DNA of 64,000 bases from FEN-299 sp963717945 (GTDB taxonomy: Bacteria > Acidobacteriota > Vicinamibacteria > Vicinamibacterales > Fen-181). Made by a program: the position numbers and the translations under genes. Under the pieces are notes generated by a model that ran no database searches, was not told the origin of the DNA, and saw only the letters and a list, made by a program, of their open reading frames with translations. The stretch spans positions 372,001 to 436,000 of the forward strand of contig CAVQXT010000003.1 in the NCBI GenBank assembly GCA_963717945.1, in the 5' to 3' direction. Numbering within the stretch: position 1 is the stretch's first letter; each line of letters starts with the position of its first letter. Below are positions 43,510 to 53,427 of the stretch, one piece after another.

Positions 43510-45944
43510 CTACGGGACGATCTGCACCGAGAAGTCGGTGCCTTCCCAGCGATGGTCGTCTGTCCAGCGGAGCGTGAAGAGCACGGTCGCCCCCGGCTCG
43601 AGCGCGGGTGTGGGCAGGTCGGCCACGAACATGCCCACGCCGGTGTCGCGCGTCTCCACGTCGAGCGACGTGCGCCAGTCGTCGGCGCTCCAGCGCACGG
43701 TCGCGGGTTTCGGCGCTTCGATCCTGAGGGTGCGCCCGGCCGGGCACGCGCGGCACTTGTTGTTCAACCGCCATGACACGTGCGCCGCCTGGCGTCGCTC
43801 GACCAGGTACCGCTGCACGGTCTGAAGAGGCATGTCGAACACGCGCCCGTCGGCGAGCGACCGGCGGAGCTTCACGTATTCGGCGTGCGCCCAGACCAGC
43901 GGCATCGCCGAGCCGGACGGGCGGCCGAAGTACAGCTCCTTGTCTGGCAGATCGGCGGCGTCCCACACCTGCTCGGGCAGCAAGCCCCCGCCGCACGCGA
44001 ACGCCTCGAGCGCGCGAAGCAGGCGGAGAGCCTCGTCGCGCCGGCCCGCCGCCAGCTCGTAGTGGGCGCGCTCGCCCGTCAGCAGCGGCCACGCCCGCCC
44101 GACGCCGGTTCCGTCAAACGGCTCCCCGTCCTCGTGCTCGCCGTAGCCGTCGTCGTTGTACCGGTGCCACGCCGGCCCGAACGGCGTCTCCACCTTCAGC
44201 AGCGCGTCGATCACCTTCACGGTGTCGACGATCCGCGGGTCGTCCGGGGCGCGCAGGCCGAAGCGGACCAGCGCCAGCGCGTCCGGGCTGACGACCGACC
44301 GGGCCGGCTCGGAGCTGTCCGCGACCGGGCGGTTCTTGATCGGCACCCAGCCCTCGTTGAGCGACGCGGCCTCGGCGACCTCCGGCGGCGCGATGCGCAC
44401 GTAGTAACCGCGAACGCCGTGCTGGCGCGCGAGGTCGGTGTCGCTCACGTAGGTCCAGCGCTCGATGCCGTCGTTCCACGCGTCGGCCGTCTCCCTCAGG
44501 TAGCCGGCGATCGAGGGCTCGCCGTTCGCCTCGGCCTGGTCGGCGGCGGCGAGCAGCGCGGCAATCTCGACCGCGAGCGTGAAGGGCGAGAGCCCGGGAT
44601 CCTCTTCCCAGCGGTCCTGCGGCGACACCGGCCCGTTGCGCGACGACGAAACGCCGCGGCCCGGCGCGTCATCGCCCAGAACCGCGCCTGGTCGCCGTCT
44701 TCGAGCGCCCCCTCGCGCCTGGCCATCTCGACGAGGAGGATCGGGAACGCGGTCTCGTCCATCTGGATGCCGCTCCAGTAGGGCGTGCCGTCGAGCCACA
44801 TGTTCTGCGGCCAGTGCCCGTCGGCCTCCTGCGTGGCCTCGAGGAAGTGCAGCATCTGGTGCACGTCTTCTTTCGCGCCGGCGGCGAGCAGGCCGCCGGC
44901 CGTCTCCGCCAGGTCGCGCGGCCAGACGAGGTGGTAGCCGCCGATGTCGTCGTCGCCCTTGGCCTGGCCCCACGGCGTCGCCAGGGCGGCGATCGACGCG
45001 GACGGGGCGTGCTTGGATTCGTGCGTGCGCATGACGGCCGCGCTGATGCGGCCGAGATCGGGGGCGCCCGGTGCGACCGCCATGCCGCGCAGGCCTCCTG
45101 GCCTGCCGTCCAGGGCGCCGATCCCGCCAAGCCAGCGCTGCCAGTCGCCGACGTAGAGATCGCGGGCGGCCGCGAAGCCGTCCAGGAGGCTCGCGCGCGC
45201 CTGCTGTCCCGCCTCCGCCGCGGTCGGGCCGAAGCCGAGCGCCAGGACGACCTCGCCGCCCGAGGCGGCGAGGTCGATCTCGCCCGTCAACGCGACGTTG
45301 CCGTTCTCGGCGCGACCGTATTGCCAGGTCATGACGCCGTTCCGCGTCAGGTCCTGCCACCCGTCCGAGGTTCCGACGAAACCGGCCGAGCGCGCCAGCC
45401 ACGGCGCCGAGCAGGCCAGCGCGAGCGCGTGGCCGTCCCGCTCGGCGAACAGCATGGGCACGCCTTTGTACTCGCCCACCCACGCCGTGTTCCCCGCGCC
45501 GTGGTTCGCGAGGTGCGGCGCGAGCAGCGCGTAGAGGTGATAGTCGGCCAGGGCGCCCTGGAGCGGCTCGAACCGGACCTGTTGCAGCAGCGTGTCGCGC
45601 CGCGGATCGGTGAGCACGTCCTTCTCGATGCGGTACCGCCCGTCGACGCACGTGTTGGTCAGCCGGAAGGCGGGCACGCCGTCGGCGAGCCAGGCGACCG
45701 CGTGATTGGCGTGCCGTTTCTCTTCCGAGAAGAACCCCCGTCCGTCGGTGACGATCAGGCCGAGATCGCGCGTGTTGGCCTGGTCCACGCGCGGGCAGCT
45801 CACCTCGTTCAGGATGCCGTGGCTGACGGTGAACCAGACGCGGCTGTCGCGGCCGAGCGCGGTGCCGACCGCGCTCTTGGCGGCCGACGTCCAGCGCGGC
45901 GACAGCCCCGGCCAGCCGGGGGCGGATGCGGTGTCGTCGGTCAT
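43510..45944 (-). pseudogene. GH15 glucoamylase/glucodextranase-like gene with an internal frameshift
   Basis: The first part (from ATG 45944) reads as a GH15 N-terminal beta domain and the start of the (alpha/alpha)6 barrel, for example YHLVWPRDLAETAGG and WPQNMWLDGTPYWSGIQMDE. Near 44640-44655 the frame changes: after RRAAAF one frame gives nonsense, while the next gives SSRNGPVSPQDRWEEDPGLS and continues to the normal C-terminus. Both catalytic Glu blocks (QDRWEEDPG and LLPEQVWDAADLP) lie after the break. If the frameshift is real, the enzyme is dead; a sequencing error in a repetitive CGTCGTCG/TTT context is equally possible. The start overlaps the glucose dehydrogenase stop (ATGA). Confidence 0.85.
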
Positions 45945-47065
45945 CTGGTCCCCCCTGCGGCCGCGCCCCACTCGACGACCGACTTGATCTCGTCGGCCGG
46001 GTGCGTGGCCAGCGCCGCGGCGAAGTCCGAGCAGGTGTGGCGGTGCGTGATGAGCCCGGTGACCAGGTCGCGCCAGCGCAGCATCGCGTAGCCCAAATCG
46101 TCGACGGCCATCTGGAAATGACCGCGGGAGGCGTTGACGCTGCCCACCATCGCGAGGTTCTCGAGCACGAGCCGGCGGATCAGCTCCGAGCCCGGGATGT
46201 CGAGCGGGCGGCTCCCGCCGGGGATGCCGGTCAGCACGTAGACGCCGTTTCGGCCGAGCGCGTCGAGCAGGTCGAACTCCAGCGACGCGACGCCGGTCGC
46301 CTCGACGATCACCTCGACGAGCCCGACCGCGGCAGTCAGCTTGTCGGGGGTCGCCTGCCGCCCATCGACATAGTGGCCGCCGATCGCGCCGAGCCACCGC
46401 GGCCGGGCCGTGTTCGCGTCCACGACGTCGAGGCCGTACACCTCGGCGCCGCGGCGGCGCAGGGCCATCGCGGCCAGCAGGCCGATCGGGCCGAGGCCGG
46501 CGACCAGGCAGCGGCGGCCGTCGAGCCAGTCGGGCGCCGCGCCCGCGTCGGGCAGGCGGGCCGTCTGGACTCGCACCGCCTCGTCGATCGCTTTCTCGGC
46601 CACCGAGAGCGGCTCGGCGAGCACGCCGACCGGCTCCAGCTCGGGCGGCACCTTGACGACGAACTGTTCCCTGTCCACGACGAACTCGCACTGGTACCCG
46701 TCGAGCCCCCAGATGCCGCGCTCGCGGTAGTCGCCGGTGCTGCACATGTCGGGCCGGTTCATCCGGCAGGGGAGGCAGCGATCGCAGCCGCGCCTGACCG
46801 TGAACACGGCCAAGTCGCCCGGCCGCACGCGGGTCACCGCGCCGCCGACGGCGACGACACGGCCGAGCATCTCGTGGCCGATCACGAGATCCTGCTGGCC
46901 GGCCGGGAGCAGGGCGCGGCCCCCTCCGGCCTCTTCGCGATCGGTGCCGCAGATGCCGACGCGCAGCACCTGCACCTTGACGTCGTCGTCGGCGACCACC
47001 TGCGGCTCGGGTCGATCCACCAGCCTCACCACCTTGGTTCCAGGGACGACCGCGATGGCCTTCAT
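45941..47065 (-). CDS. glucose 1-dehydrogenase, zinc-type MDR family
   Basis: A 374-residue medium-chain dehydrogenase. The catalytic zinc region is VGICGTDREE and VIGHEMLGRVV. A structural-zinc-like cysteine cluster is in RRGCDRCLPCRMNRPDMC. ERGIWGLDGYQCEFVVD is typical of the archaeal/bacterial GlcDH branch, and GLGPIGLLAAMAL is the NAD(P)-binding loop. It would oxidise glucose to gluconolactone. ATG 47065 has AAGGAGGG and overlaps the MFS stop; its own stop overlaps the GH15 start. The coupling suggests that glucan hydrolysis feeds glucose oxidation. Confidence 0.92.
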   Translation of the reverse strand: MKAIAVVPGTKVVRLVDRPEPQVVADDDVKVQVLRVGICGTDREEAGGGRALLPAGQQDLVIGHEMLGRVVAVGGAVTRVRPGDLAVFTVRRGCDRCLPCRMNRPDMCSTGDYRERGIWGLDGYQCEFVVDREQFVVKVPPELEPVGVLAEPLSVAEKAIDEAVRVQTARLPDAGAAPDWLDGRRCLVAGLGPIGLLAAMALRRRGAEVYGLDVVDANTARPRWLGAIGGHYVDGRQATPDKLTAAVGLVEVIVEATGVASLEFDLLDALGRNGVYVLTGIPGGSRPLDIPGSELIRRLVLENLAMVGSVNASRGHFQMAVDDLGYAMLRWRDLVTGLITHRHTCSDFAAALATHPADEIKSVVEWGAAAGGTR

Positions 47066-48303
47066 CTCGATCCCTCCTTCTCTGCGCGGCGCGCCGGCGT
47101 CAGCGGTCCTGCCCCGGCCGGGGGGGCCGCGATCGCCCACGCGAGGCCGAACGCCACGCCGCCAAGGGCCAGCATCGCTACCGCGGTGTAGCCCCAGAGG
47201 CTGGCGGCCCAGCCGGCCGCGGCGGCCCCGGCCACGCCCGCCACGGCCGTCGCCGCGTTGAAAATGCCGAGCCCAGCGCCCTTGCCGACCGGAGACAGCT
47301 CCGCCGCCATCGCCGTCCCCGCGACGCTCAACGGCGACCACGCCAGCACGACGACGATGAAGCAGCCGAGCGCGAGGCTGTCGCGATCGATCAGTCCGGG
47401 CGTGTGCCCCAGCACCGCCAGCGCCGCGAAGGCCGCGAGCCGCACCGACAGTCCGGCCCGCAGAACGCGGAGCGGCCCCCGTTCCTCGGCCCAACGCCCG
47501 GCCGGCGAGTAGAGGAGCAGCCCGAGCGTGGCCGCCAGGGCGAAGGCGGTGGACGAGCGGGCGGGCGTCACGCCAAAGCCCTGCCTCATCAGCACGGGGT
47601 AGAGCGCGAAGACCGCGGATGCGCCTCCGAACGAGACCAGCCACAGGAGCGTGAATCCGCCGAACGGCGAGCGCAGCGCCGAGCGCATCGCGGACAGCGC
47701 GCCCGCGTCCGGGTAGTGGAACAGGCGCTGGGGCGAGAGGAGCGACGTCTCGCACTGTCGGACCGGGTGCAGCAGGACGGGAGCAGGCGAGGCGGACGCC
47801 TTCGGCGTCTCGGTCGAGAACCATCCCTGGACGGCGGCTACGGCGGCAATCAGCGATCCCACCGCGAGCCCGGCGAGCGCGTGCGCGAGGCCGAACACGC
47901 CGGCGAGCAGCAGCCCGGCGACCTGGCCGCCCCCGTAGAAGGTCTGCAGCCAGCCGATCCGCCCGTCCCACTCCGACTCGGGATGGACCTCCACCACGAA
48001 CAGGTTCGCCACCGTCGCGCTGGCGGCCGCGGCGACGCCGAGGCCGAGGGCGAGCGCCAGCCGCGCGGCCGGCGCGTCCAGCACGGCGAACAGCGCGACT
48101 CCGCCCGAGAGAACCAGGAGGCCGCCCGAGAGCAGGAAGCGATGCAGGCGATAGCGGTCGGCCAGGGTGCCCCATACCGGGGCGCTCAGCCCGCCCAGGC
48201 TGAAGGCGGCCATCACCAGGCCGACCTGGCCGGGGTTTCCGCCGCCGCCGGCCACGAGCGGCAGGGCAATCGGGAGCAGGCCGGCCACGACCGCGCCCTG
48301 CAT
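47062..48303 (-). CDS. MFS transporter
   Basis: A 413-residue major facilitator with 12 predicted segments (first MQGAVVAGLLPIALPLVAGG). LSAPVWGTLADRYRLHRFLL is the conserved loop 2-3 motif. Family similarity seems to begin a little earlier at WYAAYAMQGAVV, so a non-ATG start such as ATT at about 48355 is possible. The stop overlaps the glucose dehydrogenase ATG by 4 bp. The transported compound is unknown; a sugar or oligosaccharide fits the operon. Confidence 0.85.
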   Translation of the reverse strand: MQGAVVAGLLPIALPLVAGGGGNPGQVGLVMAAFSLGGLSAPVWGTLADRYRLHRFLLSGGLLVLSGGVALFAVLDAPAARLALALGLGVAAAASATVANLFVVEVHPESEWDGRIGWLQTFYGGGQVAGLLLAGVFGLAHALAGLAVGSLIAAVAAVQGWFSTETPKASASPAPVLLHPVRQCETSLLSPQRLFHYPDAGALSAMRSALRSPFGGFTLLWLVSFGGASAVFALYPVLMRQGFGVTPARSSTAFALAATLGLLLYSPAGRWAEERGPLRVLRAGLSVRLAAFAALAVLGHTPGLIDRDSLALGCFIVVVLAWSPLSVAGTAMAAELSPVGKGAGLGIFNAATAVAGVAGAAAAGWAASLWGYTAVAMLALGGVAFGLAWAIAAPPAGAGPLTPARRAEKEGSR

Positions 48304-48388
48304 GGCGTAGGCGGCGTACCACGGCTCGATGAGAGAGGTCGACGTATGAATTTAGTGTAAACGAGTCATCGGAACTGACGATGAGGAA

Positions 48389-50500
48389 TCACTGTTTCCT
48401 GGCGGCCCGCGCGTATTCGAGGTTCGTGCGCGCCTCGGCCAGGTCGGGCTGCCACCGCAGCGCCTCGGTGAACTCCGCGATTCCCTCGTCGATCCGCCCG
48501 ACGGTCGCCAGCGCGGTGCCCAGGTTGGCATGGGCCTGGGCAAAATCCGGCTTGAGCCGAATGGCGGCGCGGTACTCGCTCATCGCGGCGTCCAGCTGCC
48601 CCCGGCCTGCCAGCACGTTTCCGAGATTGAAATGGCCCTCCGCGAAATCCGGATGGAGCCTGAGCGTCTCGGTGAACTCGGCGGCGGCGGCGTCGACGCT
48701 CCCCGTGCCGAGCAGGACGCGCCCCAGGTTGTAATGCGCGTCGGCATCCTCCGGCGCCAGCCTCACCGCCTCGCGCAGGTGCCCGAGCCCTTCCTGCGCG
48801 CGCCCGTGTTCGGCCAGCGCCAGGCCGAGCCGCGTCTGCGCGTTGGCGTAGTCGGGCCAGCGCGCGACGGCGTCCTCGTAGGTCGCGATCGCGGCGTCCG
48901 CATGCCCAAGCTGGCTCTCGGCCATGGCCAGGCTCACGCGCGCTTCGCGGAGATTCGGGTTGATCCGAACCGCTTCGATGAGATGTGGCAGCGCCTCCAC
49001 GGCTCGGCCGCGCGCGAGCAGTGCCTCGCCGAGGTTGTTCTGCGCGCCGGCGAAGGACGGGCTGATCCTGACCGCCTCGCTGAACCGCGCGATCGCCTCG
49101 TCCAGGCGCCCCTGGAGCCTGAGCTGGAGGCCGAGGCCGTCGAGGGCGACGAAGTTGTTGCGCGTGACCGCCAGCGCGTGCTCGAACAGCGTCGTCGAGG
49201 TGCGCCAGACCTGCACCTGGTTCCAGGTGAGGATCGCGCACGCGACGGAGAAGACGGCCGCGAGACCGGCGAGCGGAACGCGCGTCCACGGCCGCCTCGC
49301 GGCAATCTCGGCGGCGCCCCACGCGATCATCACCGACAGGCCGATCGCGGGAATGTAAGTGTAGCGGTCCGCGCGCGCCTGGCTCCCCACCTGCACGAGG
49401 CCGACGACCGGCACCAGCGTCCCGAGATACCAGCCCCAGCCGACGGCCAGGTAGGGGCTCGCCGCGAGCCTGCGCACCACGAACACCGAAACGGCGGCGA
49501 GCGCGGCTACCGCGAAGGCCGTCTGCCACCACGGCATCGCCGGCTCGTAGGGATAGAACACCGCCAGGCCCTTCGGCCAGCAGAACGACGCGGCGTAAGC
49601 CACGTAGGACCAGAGGGCATTGGCCACGCGCAGGCCGGCCGGCGCGCGATCGAACGGGACGACGGCGCCCGCAGCGTGCTGCGCGACGTAGGTGACGATC
49701 GCGGCGGCGGCCGTCAGGGCGAGCAGCGGCACTTTCTCCAGGACCAGGCGGCGTACCGCGCGTGATTCGCCGGCGGCCGGCCGCAGGCGGCCGAGCGGCC
49801 ACACGTCGAGCAGCAGGAGCACGAACGGCAGCGTGACGATCATCGACTTCGACAGCAGGCCGAGGACGAACGGCACCGCGACGAGGAGATACCGCCGCCA
49901 GCCGGGCCGCCTGACGTAGTGCGCGTAGCCGACAAAGGCCAGCATCCAGAACAGGCCGCTCAGCACGTCCTTCCGCTCCGCCACCCAGGCCACCGACTCG
50001 ACGTGCACCGGGTGGATCCCGAACAGGAGGGCGACCAGGGCGCTCGGCCAGCGCGCGCCGGTCATCCGCCTCATGGCGACGAACAGCAGGAGGGTGCCGA
50101 GCGCGTGCAGCGCGAGATTGGCCAGGTGGTGGAACCCGCTGTCGAGGCCGAAGGCCGACACGACGGCCATGTGCGAGATCCAGGTCAGAGGAAACCAGTT
50201 GCCGTCGTGGAAGGTGGTGAGCGCCCACTGCACGCCGGCCCAGGTCAGCCCGGCCTTGACCTGCGGATTGGCGGTGACATATTGCGGGTCGTCGATCGAG
50301 AGGAACCGGCACCCGGAGACCTGGCTGTAGACAATGATGGTGGTGACGAGGATGATCGCCGCGAGGCCGACGTCCACCGGGCGCCAGCGGCCCGCCGCGC
50401 CCACCAACGGTTCAGGCGGCCTGACGCCCGCGCGCGGCTGGCCCGCCTTCTTTCGCCTCGGTTGTTCCGCGTCGCGCCTCCGCGCCGGTGCCGCACGCAT
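48389..50500 (-). CDS. polytopic membrane protein with C-terminal TPR repeats
   Basis: A 703-residue protein. The N-terminal about 430 residues hold many membrane segments with the pattern of O-mannosyltransferase/TMTC-like proteins (FLSIDDPQYVTANPQVK, WFPLTWISHM, GIHPVHVESVAWVAERKDVLSGLFWML, GLLSKSMIVTLPFVLLLLDVWPLGR). The C-terminal part is about eight TPR units (PSFAGAQNNLGEALLARGRAVEAL, PEDADAHYNLGRVLLGTGSVDAAAAEFTE and so on). It may transfer sugars to exported proteins, or only scaffold; glycosyltransferase activity is inferred from the fold. Divergent from the FHA-phosphatase gene, with 88 bp between starts. Confidence 0.85.
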   Translation of the reverse strand: MRAAPARRRDAEQPRRKKAGQPRAGVRPPEPLVGAAGRWRPVDVGLAAIILVTTIIVYSQVSGCRFLSIDDPQYVTANPQVKAGLTWAGVQWALTTFHDGNWFPLTWISHMAVVSAFGLDSGFHHLANLALHALGTLLLFVAMRRMTGARWPSALVALLFGIHPVHVESVAWVAERKDVLSGLFWMLAFVGYAHYVRRPGWRRYLLVAVPFVLGLLSKSMIVTLPFVLLLLDVWPLGRLRPAAGESRAVRRLVLEKVPLLALTAAAAIVTYVAQHAAGAVVPFDRAPAGLRVANALWSYVAYAASFCWPKGLAVFYPYEPAMPWWQTAFAVAALAAVSVFVVRRLAASPYLAVGWGWYLGTLVPVVGLVQVGSQARADRYTYIPAIGLSVMIAWGAAEIAARRPWTRVPLAGLAAVFSVACAILTWNQVQVWRTSTTLFEHALAVTRNNFVALDGLGLQLRLQGRLDEAIARFSEAVRISPSFAGAQNNLGEALLARGRAVEALPHLIEAVRINPNLREARVSLAMAESQLGHADAAIATYEDAVARWPDYANAQTRLGLALAEHGRAQEGLGHLREAVRLAPEDADAHYNLGRVLLGTGSVDAAAAEFTETLRLHPDFAEGHFNLGNVLAGRGQLDAAMSEYRAAIRLKPDFAQAHANLGTALATVGRIDEGIAEFTEALRWQPDLAEARTNLEYARAARKQ

Positions 50501-50588
50501 GGCATAAGCATAGCCGTACTCTGTTATCGTATCCTTCGATCCGGCGCGCCAAGGTTGTCGTCCCCGCTTCTTCCTGGTGGAGGTGCCC

Positions 50589-52223
50589 GTGTCCGACGCG
50601 TGGCTCGAGATCAATGAGGGATCGGGACCGCACCGCGTGCCGATCGAGAAGGACGTCTTCACCGTCGGGCGCCGGGCTGGCAACGACCTGAAGCTGAGCG
50701 CCGCCGACATCTCCCGCGAGCACGCCGAGATCGTGCGCGACGGCGAGGGCTTCCTCATCCGCGATCGGCAGTCGAGGTTCGGGACCTTCGTCAACGCGAC
50801 CCGGGTGACCGAGCAGGTCCTGAAACACGGCGACGTCGTCCGGCTCGGCCAGGGCGGCGGCATGGAGATGGTCTTCTTCTGCGAGCCGGTGGCGCCGCTG
50901 CGCGCGTCGAGCGGAACGCCGGCCGAGCGCACGATCACCTCTGCCGGCGGCGACCTGCACCAGGTGGCCGCGCTGCTCGAAGGGCTCCGCGCCCTCGGCT
51001 CGGCGCGGCTGCTCGACGACGTGCTGGCGCTGGTCATCGACTCGGCCATCGACCTGAGCGGCGCCGAGCGAGGATTCATCATGCTCGCCGACGGCGAGGG
51101 CCGGCTGGAGTTCAAGCTGGCGCGCGGCCGCGGCCGCCTGACCCTGCCGGGGCTGACCTTCGAGACCAGCCGCAAGATCCCGGAAGAGGTCTTCCAGACC
51201 GGCACGACCCGCGTGGAGCTCGACCTGCTCGACGGCGGCGTGGCGGGCGCCCACGCGAAGACGATCGCCATCGGCATCCGGCACGTGTTCTGCGTGCCGC
51301 TGCGCCTGGTGCGCTACGTGGACAAAGAGGACAGCCTGTCGGAGCCGCGGCGGATCGGCGTGCTCTACCTCGACAGCCGCGAGCGCGGGACGCTCGCCTC
51401 GAGGGCGATCCACGGCGGCCTCGAGACGCTGGCCACCGAGGCCGCCGTCGCCATCGAGAACGCCAGGCTCTACCGCGAGGCGGTGGAGAAGGCGAAGATG
51501 GAGCAGGAGATGCGGATCGCGGCCGAGATCCAGCAGGCCCTGCTGCCGCCGCCCGAGTGGTCGGCGGCCCATTTCGAGGCGGTCGGCCGGAGCGTGCCGT
51601 GCCGCGGGATCGGCGGCGACTTCTTCGAGTACCTGACGATGGCCGACGGGTCGGCCGGCTTCGTGGTGGCCGACGTGTCGGGCAAGGGGGCGCCGGCGGC
51701 GCTGCTGACGGCGGTCACGCAGGGGGCGCTGGCGACGCAGACCTCCTTCGGCGGCGGGCCGGCGGACGCGCTCGCGCGCGTCAACCAGGTCCTGATCCGC
51801 CGCGCCACCGGGTCGCGCTTCGTCACGCTGTTCTTCGCCGCGCTGTCGGAGGACGGCCGCCTCACCTGCTGCAATGCCGGGCACAACCCGCCCATCCTCG
51901 TCTCCGGGTCCACGGTGCGCCGGCTGGAGACGGGCGGTCTCATCTGCGGGCTGTTCGAGCACGCGACCTACCAGGAAGAGACGATCCAGCTGCAGCCGGG
52001 CGACGTGCTGCTCATTTTCAGCGACGGCATCTCGGAGGCGATGAACGCCGCCGGCGACGAGTTCGGCGACGATCGCATCGTCAGCTGCCTGCAGCAGCAC
52101 GCCCGCGCGAGCGTCAACGAGGTGCTCGAGTGCCTCGTGCAGACGGTCAAGTCGTTCGCGTCCGGCACCGTGCAGAGCGACGACATTACGGCCGTCGTCG
52201 TTCGCTACCGCGGCACACCGTAG
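50589..52223 (+). CDS. FHA-GAF-PP2C (SpoIIE-type) serine phosphatase
   Basis: A 544-residue soluble signalling protein. FHA domain first (VFTVGRRAGNDLKLSAADISREHAEI, FLIRDRQSRFGTFVNATRV), binding phosphothreonine, probably on Pkn kinase targets. A GAF domain follows at about 125-310 (LDLSGAERGFIMLADGEGRL, ALETLATEAAVAIENARLY). A coiled stretch EKAKMEQEMRIAAEIQQALLPP leads into the SpoIIE/RsbU phosphatase: RGIGGDFFEYLTMADGSAGFVVADVSGKG, with metal-binding Asp residues, and the C-terminal DVLLIFSDGISEAMN. The start is GTG 50589 with GGAGGTG just before it; GTG 50577 is an alternative. It likely opposes kinases or feeds anti-sigma pathways. Confidence 0.92.
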   Translation: MSDAWLEINEGSGPHRVPIEKDVFTVGRRAGNDLKLSAADISREHAEIVRDGEGFLIRDRQSRFGTFVNATRVTEQVLKHGDVVRLGQGGGMEMVFFCEPVAPLRASSGTPAERTITSAGGDLHQVAALLEGLRALGSARLLDDVLALVIDSAIDLSGAERGFIMLADGEGRLEFKLARGRGRLTLPGLTFETSRKIPEEVFQTGTTRVELDLLDGGVAGAHAKTIAIGIRHVFCVPLRLVRYVDKEDSLSEPRRIGVLYLDSRERGTLASRAIHGGLETLATEAAVAIENARLYREAVEKAKMEQEMRIAAEIQQALLPPPEWSAAHFEAVGRSVPCRGIGGDFFEYLTMADGSAGFVVADVSGKGAPAALLTAVTQGALATQTSFGGGPADALARVNQVLIRRATGSRFVTLFFAALSEDGRLTCCNAGHNPPILVSGSTVRRLETGGLICGLFEHATYQEETIQLQPGDVLLIFSDGISEAMNAAGDEFGDDRIVSCLQQHARASVNEVLECLVQTVKSFASGTVQSDDITAVVVRYRGTP

Positions 52224-52269
52224 AAGGCTCAAGGCTCAAGGCCCATGGCGGGGCTCCGGGCGTCGGGCC

Positions 52270-53427
52270 TCATTGCTTGAGCCCCTTGGCGAGCGCTTCC
52301 AGATAGGCCGCCAGGTTCTTCATCTCGCCGGGCTCGAACTTGGGCCAGAACGAGGTGCGCTCGGCCATCGTGCGGTGCATCGCGGGGGCGTGATTCCACA
52401 TCGCCGAGGCCAGGCCGGCGCGGTCGGTGCGCCGGGCCAGGCCGGCCAGGTTCGGCGCGCCGCCGCCGTCCTTGTGGCACGACGCGCAGCCCTTCCTGTC
52501 GAACACCGCCGCCCCCGCCTTCGGGTCTCCCTCCTGCCCCACGTAGCCGAGGAAGTAGAGGTCGGCGATGAGGTCCGCCATCTCCGTGCCGGTGAACTGC
52601 GGGAACCTGATCCCTTTCGCTCCCATCCGCGCGCTCATGGCGTAGCTGTGGTCCCACAGCAGCCCGGTGATCTCGGACGCGGTCTTCGAGAGCGTCGAGC
52701 GGGCGAGGTCCGGCGCCGACCGCCCGGGTCCGTCGTGACACGCGCCGCAGCCCTTGCTCCGGTAAACCGCCGCTCCCCTGGTCGGGTTCGGCAGCGGCTC
52801 CAGGACGACGTCGCGTCCCGGCCGCTGGCCCTCGGCGCGGATGAAGGCCTGGATGTCGGCCATGTCGTGCCCGGAGAACTCCGGGATCGGCGTGCCGGTG
52901 CGCACCTGCGCCTGCTGCATGCGCGGGCCGGCGTTCCACATCGCCTGCGCCAGCGCCGTTGACGACGTGAAGGCGCTGAAGCGATCGAGCGCGCCGCCCA
53001 TGTCCCCGCCGCGCTTTCCGAGCGAGTGGCAGCTGACGCACTGCAGCCGGGCGTAGGTCTGCGCGCCCCGCGCCGCGTCGCCCGGCTCGTCGAACAGGCG
53101 CAGGTAGTAGAGGTAGCTCAGGATGTCGGCCATCTCCGCCGGGTCGAGCGTCGGCCACGCCTCGCCGAGCCGCGACACCCGGTCGATCATCTGCGGCGTG
53201 TGGTTCCAGAAATCGCCGACCAGCTCGTAGAACGACTTGCCGGCGACCGCCACGCTCATCTCGGGGCCGAGGTGCCCGCCGTGGCCCCAGACCGAGTGGC
53301 ACTCGGTGCACCGCTTCTCCTCGAAGCGCTGCCGGCCGAGGAACGGGTTGCCCTCCTGGGCCGACGCCGGGCCGGCCGCGAGGGCCGCCACGACGGCGGC
53401 CGCCGCCGCGAAGGCTCGTGTGCTCAT
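52270..53427 (-). CDS. tetraheme cytochrome c of four tandem domains
   Basis: A 385-residue periplasmic cytochrome with a signal peptide ending GPASAQ. Four CxxCH sites at residues 40-44 (CTECH), 130-134 (CVSCH), 227-231 (CGACH) and 314-318 (CASCH). Each sits in a similar ~90-residue unit with a conserved W[ND]H-like spot (DFWNHTPQM, AMWNAGPRM, LLWDHSYAM, AMWNHAPAM) and an EMADI/L..Y helix. The protein therefore looks like a fourfold duplicated class I-type cytochrome. The Met in each spot may be the sixth heme ligand. It overlaps the NrfD gene stop by 4 bp, and is the last gene of the redox operon. Confidence 0.9.
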   Translation of the reverse strand: MSTRAFAAAAAVVAALAAGPASAQEGNPFLGRQRFEEKRCTECHSVWGHGGHLGPEMSVAVAGKSFYELVGDFWNHTPQMIDRVSRLGEAWPTLDPAEMADILSYLYYLRLFDEPGDAARGAQTYARLQCVSCHSLGKRGGDMGGALDRFSAFTSSTALAQAMWNAGPRMQQAQVRTGTPIPEFSGHDMADIQAFIRAEGQRPGRDVVLEPLPNPTRGAAVYRSKGCGACHDGPGRSAPDLARSTLSKTASEITGLLWDHSYAMSARMGAKGIRFPQFTGTEMADLIADLYFLGYVGQEGDPKAGAAVFDRKGCASCHKDGGGAPNLAGLARRTDRAGLASAMWNHAPAMHRTMAERTSFWPKFEPGEMKNLAAYLEALAKGLKQ

